This document shows, in pieces, positions 7,489 through 10,097 of a stretch of DNA of 10,097 nucleotides (its first letter is position 1; every line of letters starts with the position of its first letter). Where the stretch lies: contig CAAGIL010000194.1 in NCBI GenBank assembly GCA_900769905.1, positions 1 to 10,097 of the forward strand, written 5' to 3'. The notes below the pieces were generated by a model. It saw only the letters and a program-made list of their open reading frames with translations, did not search any database and was not told the origin of the DNA. A program made the position numbers and the translations under genes. The DNA comes from Rikenellaceae bacterium (GTDB lineage Bacteria > Bacteroidota > Bacteroidia > Bacteroidales > UBA932).

Positions 7489-8269
7489 CAGAAGACTCGG
7501 TCATACCCCTCTGGCACTGATTACCGGAGGCAGTTCCGGAATGGGGCTCGAATATTCGCGCCAGCTTGCTGCTGCCGGATGCAATCTGTTGATAGTCAGC
7601 ATAGAAGAAGAAAAACTCAAAACTCTCGAAAAGGAACTCCACGAGGAGTTCGGCGTGAGCGTGAGGACCCGCTGGAGCGACCTTTCCGCCTTCGATGCGG
7701 CGGAAGAACTTTTCGGCTGGTGCCAAAGCGAAGGCCTGGAGGTGGATATACTCATCAACAATGCGGGCATATTCTTCTTCAAGGAACTCAGCGAGGAAAT
7801 GCGCCCGAGGATGGAGATTATGATGCGTCTGCACAACTACACTCCGGCCCGGCTTTGCGTGCTCTTCGGCAACGAGATGAAAAAGCGAGGCTGCGGCTAC
7901 ATACTCAATGTCTCCTCCGTCGCCGCCCACCTGCCTATGCCCGGCATCACCACCTACGCCGCCACGAAGGCCTTCCTCAAGAGCTTCAGCAAGTCGCTCT
8001 ACTTCGAGATGAAGCCCTACGGCGTGCGCGTGTGCACCGTGTGTCCGGGTGCCGTTGCCACCCCTCTCTACAAGCTCAAGCCTTCCCTGATGAAGCTGGG
8101 CGTGAACCTCGGTGTCATCAAGAAACCTTCGACCATAGTGCACCGTGCGCTGCGCGGACTTTACCGTGGCCGCAGGGTGGTGAACCCTTCCCTGATGAGC
8201 TACTACCTCCCTCCGCTCATAGGCATACTCCCTAAATCCCTGGTTAGCGCGATATGGAAAAGACTGTAA
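7481..8269 (+). CDS. Short-chain dehydrogenase/reductase, 17-beta-HSD/ketoacyl-reductase-like (candidate hydroxysteroid dehydrogenase)
   Basis: This is a classical Rossmann-fold SDR of 262 residues that interconverts a ketone and an alcohol with NAD(P)(H). It has the complete cofactor motif TGGSSGMG (15-22), NNAG (93-96), and the catalytic tetrad N119, S146, Y159 and K163 (YAATK), followed by CPGAVATP. The proline-rich, hydrophobic C-terminus (SYYLPPLIGILPKSL) recalls the HSD17B3/HSD17B12 branch and could contact membrane or a greasy substrate. The second beta strand ends VSIEEE rather than the basic SR seen in NADP enzymes, so cofactor preference is uncertain. The ATG at 7481 overlaps the preceding stop by 8 nt and has GGAG five bases upstream; a TTG at 7463 would add an unlikely RRRRK leader. 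Its setting makes it a candidate 3-beta- or other hydroxysteroid dehydrogenase acting on the products of the two upstream ene-reductases; other ketone substrates remain possible. Confidence 0.88.
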   Translation: MASRRLGHTPLALITGGSSGMGLEYSRQLAAAGCNLLIVSIEEEKLKTLEKELHEEFGVSVRTRWSDLSAFDAAEELFGWCQSEGLEVDILINNAGIFFFKELSEEMRPRMEIMMRLHNYTPARLCVLFGNEMKKRGCGYILNVSSVAAHLPMPGITTYAATKAFLKSFSKSLYFEMKPYGVRVCTVCPGAVATPLYKLKPSLMKLGVNLGVIKKPSTIVHRALRGLYRGRRVVNPSLMSYYLPPLIGILPKSLVSAIWKRL

Positions 8270-9075
8270 TCATCACCGGAGCAAGCGGCAGTATGGGTGA
8301 GGCCGCGACCTGCGCCCTGGCCGGGAAAGGCTACAGGGTCATTATGGCCTGCCGCAACCCGGGCAAGGCTGAGGCCGTGAGGGACAGGATATTGCGTACG
8401 CTTCCGGATGCCCGTCTGGAACTCCGTACCCTGCGCCTGGATTCCTTCGAGTCCATATGTCAGTTCGCGAAGTCAATGGAGGGGAGGGAGATTCACGGCC
8501 TGTTCAACAACGCCGGAGTGATGCCGAAGGACTACAAGCTCAGCGAAGACGGTTTCGAGCAGACCATTGCGGTCAACTACCTTGGCCCGTACCTGCTCAC
8601 AAGGCTCCTGCAACCCCGCTTCGAGCCGGGTTCCAATATAGTTAATATGGTGTCCCTGACCTGCAAGCTCGTGCACGAGAGGCAGGATTTCATAGCTGCG
8701 CGTCCCGAAGACCACCACCAGCTGCGCAGCTATGCGGCATCCAAGCTGGCGCTGATGTACTTCAGTATTGAGCTCGCACGCCGCTACCCGCAGTTGCGCG
8801 TGAATGTCGCCGACCCGGGAATCGTCAACAGCAATATGATAAGCCTCGGGCGCTGGTTCGACCCGCTCGCCGATGTGCTCTTCAGGCCTTTTTGCAAGAG
8901 CCCGGAGGCCGGCGCGGCACCTGCCGTGAGGGCGATGTGCACGGATGAGACCCTGCAGATGTTCAAGGGCAGAACGCACGGCCCCATCCCGGAGCGCTTC
9001 CAGGAGAGGAGGGAGAGCAGCGCGGCACTGTGGAAGCAGACAGAAGAGATATTTAAAGAAAAGCAGTTAATATGA
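8254..9075 (+). CDS. Short-chain dehydrogenase/reductase, retinol-dehydrogenase-like
   Basis: This is a second SDR of 273 residues, distinct from its neighbour and closer to the retinol dehydrogenase branch. It shows NNAGVMP (85-91), N108 in VNYLGPYLLTR, S134 in NMVSLT, and Y160/K164 in YAASK, with DPGIV (187-191) after the active site. The S134 to Y160 distance is longer than classical, as in RDH-type enzymes. The cofactor motif reads TGASGSMG, so the second glycine of TGxxxGxG is Ser13, while related Bacteroidales proteins as I recall them keep it. MACRN after strand two suggests NADPH use. A stretch near 199-213 (GRWFDPLADVLFRPF) is hydrophobic and may be a lid or membrane contact. The ATG at 8254 lies inside the previous gene (16-nt overlap) and the stop overlaps yicC. 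Similar genes sit directly before yicC in other Bacteroidales by recollection. Substrate is unknown; a steroid role is possible. Confidence 0.87.
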   Translation: MEKTVIITGASGSMGEAATCALAGKGYRVIMACRNPGKAEAVRDRILRTLPDARLELRTLRLDSFESICQFAKSMEGREIHGLFNNAGVMPKDYKLSEDGFEQTIAVNYLGPYLLTRLLQPRFEPGSNIVNMVSLTCKLVHERQDFIAARPEDHHQLRSYAASKLALMYFSIELARRYPQLRVNVADPGIVNSNMISLGRWFDPLADVLFRPFCKSPEAGAAPAVRAMCTDETLQMFKGRTHGPIPERFQERRESSAALWKQTEEIFKEKQLI

Positions 9076-9956
9076 TTTATTCAATGACAGGTTACGGCAA
9101 GGCGGAAGCCCTGCTGAGCGGAGGAAAACTTACAATTGAGATACGCACGCTCAACGGCAAGACGGCGGACATCAACATCAAGAGCCAGATCCTTCCGAAG
9201 GACAAGGAACTCGAAATCAGGTCAAGAATCGCCGCAGCGCTGGTAAGGGGTACGATAGACGTTTACCTCAGCTGGGAAGCGGATGCGTCCGCAAGTGCGA
9301 GGCAGATCAACCTGGACATAGCGCGCAGCTACCTGCAGGGCGCAGGAGAACTCGCTGACGGTATGGGGCTTAGCGTGGATGACAGCCTTCGTGGAGCCTT
9401 GCTCTGCTCAGTGATCAGGATGCCGGAAGTGGCGGAAGCGAGGAAGGGAGAACTGTTCACGGAGGAGGACCTGGTCCGCATAGACGAAGCCCTGAACCGT
9501 TGCCTCGAGATGGTGGAGGATTACCGCGGGAAGGAAGGCCAGGTGCTCTACAGGGACGTTACCTCCCGTGTTGCAAATATTCTGAAACTCTACGATGGAG
9601 TGGAGTCCTTCGAGGCGGAAAGGGCGGAGAATATGCGCGCGAAAATCCTGAAGGCGGCCGAGGACCTGGGAGTGAAGCTCGACAAGGAGCGCTTCGAGCA
9701 GGAGATGATATTCTACATCGAGAAGTACGACATCAACGAGGAGAAGGTGCGCCTGCGCCAGCACTGCAAGTACTTTATGGATACCATTGATTCTGAGCCA
9801 TATCCGGGAAAGAAACTGGGATTCATCATCCAGGAGATGGGGCGCGAGATCAACACCACCGGCTCCAAGGCCAACCATTCCGGAATCCAGAAACTCGTGG
9901 TGCAGATGAAGGACGAACTCGAGAAGATACGCGAGCAGTCGATGAATATTCTGTAG
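9072..9956 (+). CDS. yicC: YicC family endoribonuclease
   Basis: YicC-family proteins are conserved bacterial endoribonucleases. E. coli YicC cuts single-stranded RNA and promotes decay of small RNAs such as RyhB. The 294 residues match the family length. The N-terminal YicC-like domain opens with the signature MIYSMTGYGKAE and IEIRTLNGKTADINIK. The C-terminal DUF1732 domain (about 210-294) has EKVRLRQHCKYF, GKKLGFIIQEMGREINTTGS and the closing VVQMKDELEKIREQSMNIL, all typical. The central part (about 150-215) is predicted helical. The ATG at 9072 overlaps the upstream TGA as ATGA, so translation is probably coupled to the preceding dehydrogenase. It is preferred to the ATG at 9084 because the family starts MIxSMTG. 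In many bacteria the next gene is gmk. A link between this RNase and the upstream redox genes is not indicated beyond the shared transcript. Confidence 0.95.
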   Translation: MIYSMTGYGKAEALLSGGKLTIEIRTLNGKTADINIKSQILPKDKELEIRSRIAAALVRGTIDVYLSWEADASASARQINLDIARSYLQGAGELADGMGLSVDDSLRGALLCSVIRMPEVAEARKGELFTEEDLVRIDEALNRCLEMVEDYRGKEGQVLYRDVTSRVANILKLYDGVESFEAERAENMRAKILKAAEDLGVKLDKERFEQEMIFYIEKYDINEEKVRLRQHCKYFMDTIDSEPYPGKKLGFIIQEMGREINTTGSKANHSGIQKLVVQMKDELEKIREQSMNIL

Positions 9957-9980
9957 GTCATTCATTCTTAATCGTTACAT

Positions 9981-10072
9981 TCTCCGGAAAATTTCACTCA
10001 CAATCGTCGGTTTTTTCTTTCAATATATTGCCGAAAAATTTTTCTATATTCGTCGGATTTTTATTAAGTTTG
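9981..10072. repeat. Degenerate 23-bp periodic repeat in the AT-rich region after yicC
   Basis: Four consecutive 23-bp units can be drawn, starting at 9981, 10004, 10027 and 10050. Each has a CGG or CCG at positions 5-7 (9985, 10008, 10031, 10054) followed by an A/T run. Units 2 and 4 are the closest, sharing TCGTCGG and a following TTTTT. The third unit contains the perfect palindrome GAAAAATTTTTC (10033-10044). The unit ends at 10026-10030, 10045-10052 and 10065-10072 resemble successive -7 boxes. The remaining bases of the 9957-10079 gap hold no gene or clear terminator. Confidence 0.4.
10065..10072 (+). promoter_or_regulatory. Candidate Bacteroidota -7 box for the gene starting at 10080
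   Basis: TAAGTTTG is an exact TAnnTTTG match in an AT-rich intergenic region. A weak -33 candidate, TTTC at 10041-10044, lies 20 nt upstream, which is normal spacing. The expected transcript start, about 7 nt downstream, falls at or next to the ATG at 10080, so the mRNA could be leaderless. Confidence 0.5.
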
Positions 10073-10079
10073 CATCGAA

Positions 10080-10097
10080 ATGAGTGAAAACAAGACA
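10080..10097 (+). CDS. Start of the next gene, cut by the window end (possibly guanylate kinase gmk)
   Basis: An ATG after an AT-rich promoter region opens six codons reading MSENKT to the window edge. The residues themselves identify nothing. Guanylate kinase commonly follows yicC in bacteria and often opens with a short polar tail before its P-loop, so gmk is a reasonable guess from synteny only. Confidence 0.5.

Noticed and set aside
10033..10044. Perfect palindrome GAAAAATTTTTC as a terminator for yicC
   Set aside because: It is short, has no GC stem or loop and no clear U-tract after it; more likely part of the AT-rich periodic repeat or a protein-binding site.

Overview
The window looks like a chromosomal segment from a member of the Bacteroidota, most likely a gut-type Bacteroidales with mid-50s % GC (an Alistipes- or Cryptobacteroides-like genome would fit, but the genus is not resolved). 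The evidence is a SecA with the long insert and C-terminal SEC-C tail usual in this phylum, AT-rich leaders without Shine-Dalgarno sequences, and promoter boxes that match the Bacteroidota -7 consensus TAnnTTTG. No tRNA, rRNA, CRISPR array, transposase or phage gene is visible.

Layout. Bases 1-2624 hold the 3' part of secA, followed 18 nt later by a small bactofilin gene (2643-3068). Converging on it, with a 10-nt gap, is glnS on the minus strand (3079-4731). A 103-bp AT-rich divergent intergenic region (4732-4834) carries a candidate promoter for each direction. The rest of the window reads rightwards as one tightly packed, probably co-transcribed block: a YwqG/DUF1963-like protein (4835-5473), a steroid 5-alpha-reductase-family membrane enzyme (5486-6253), an Old-Yellow-Enzyme-family flavin reductase (6259-7488), two short-chain dehydrogenases (7481-8269 and 8254-9075) and the endoribonuclease gene yicC (9072-9956). 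Gaps are 12 nt or less, and the last four genes overlap one another. A 123-bp AT-rich region with a degenerate 23-bp periodic repeat and a good promoter box then leads into the first six codons of the next gene (10080 onward).

The four redox genes are the most interesting part. A 5-alpha-reductase homologue, an OYE-type ene-reductase and SDR dehydrogenases next to one another are the enzyme set that gut Bacteroidales such as Parabacteroides merdae are reported to use to reduce 3-oxo-delta4 bile acids or steroids to allo (5-alpha) or 5-beta products and to set the 3-hydroxyl group (iso/isoallo bile acids). The sequence supports the families strongly. The substrate is inference. A second, genome-scale signal is a strong shortage of the tetranucleotide CATG: only four copies were found by eye in 10 kb.
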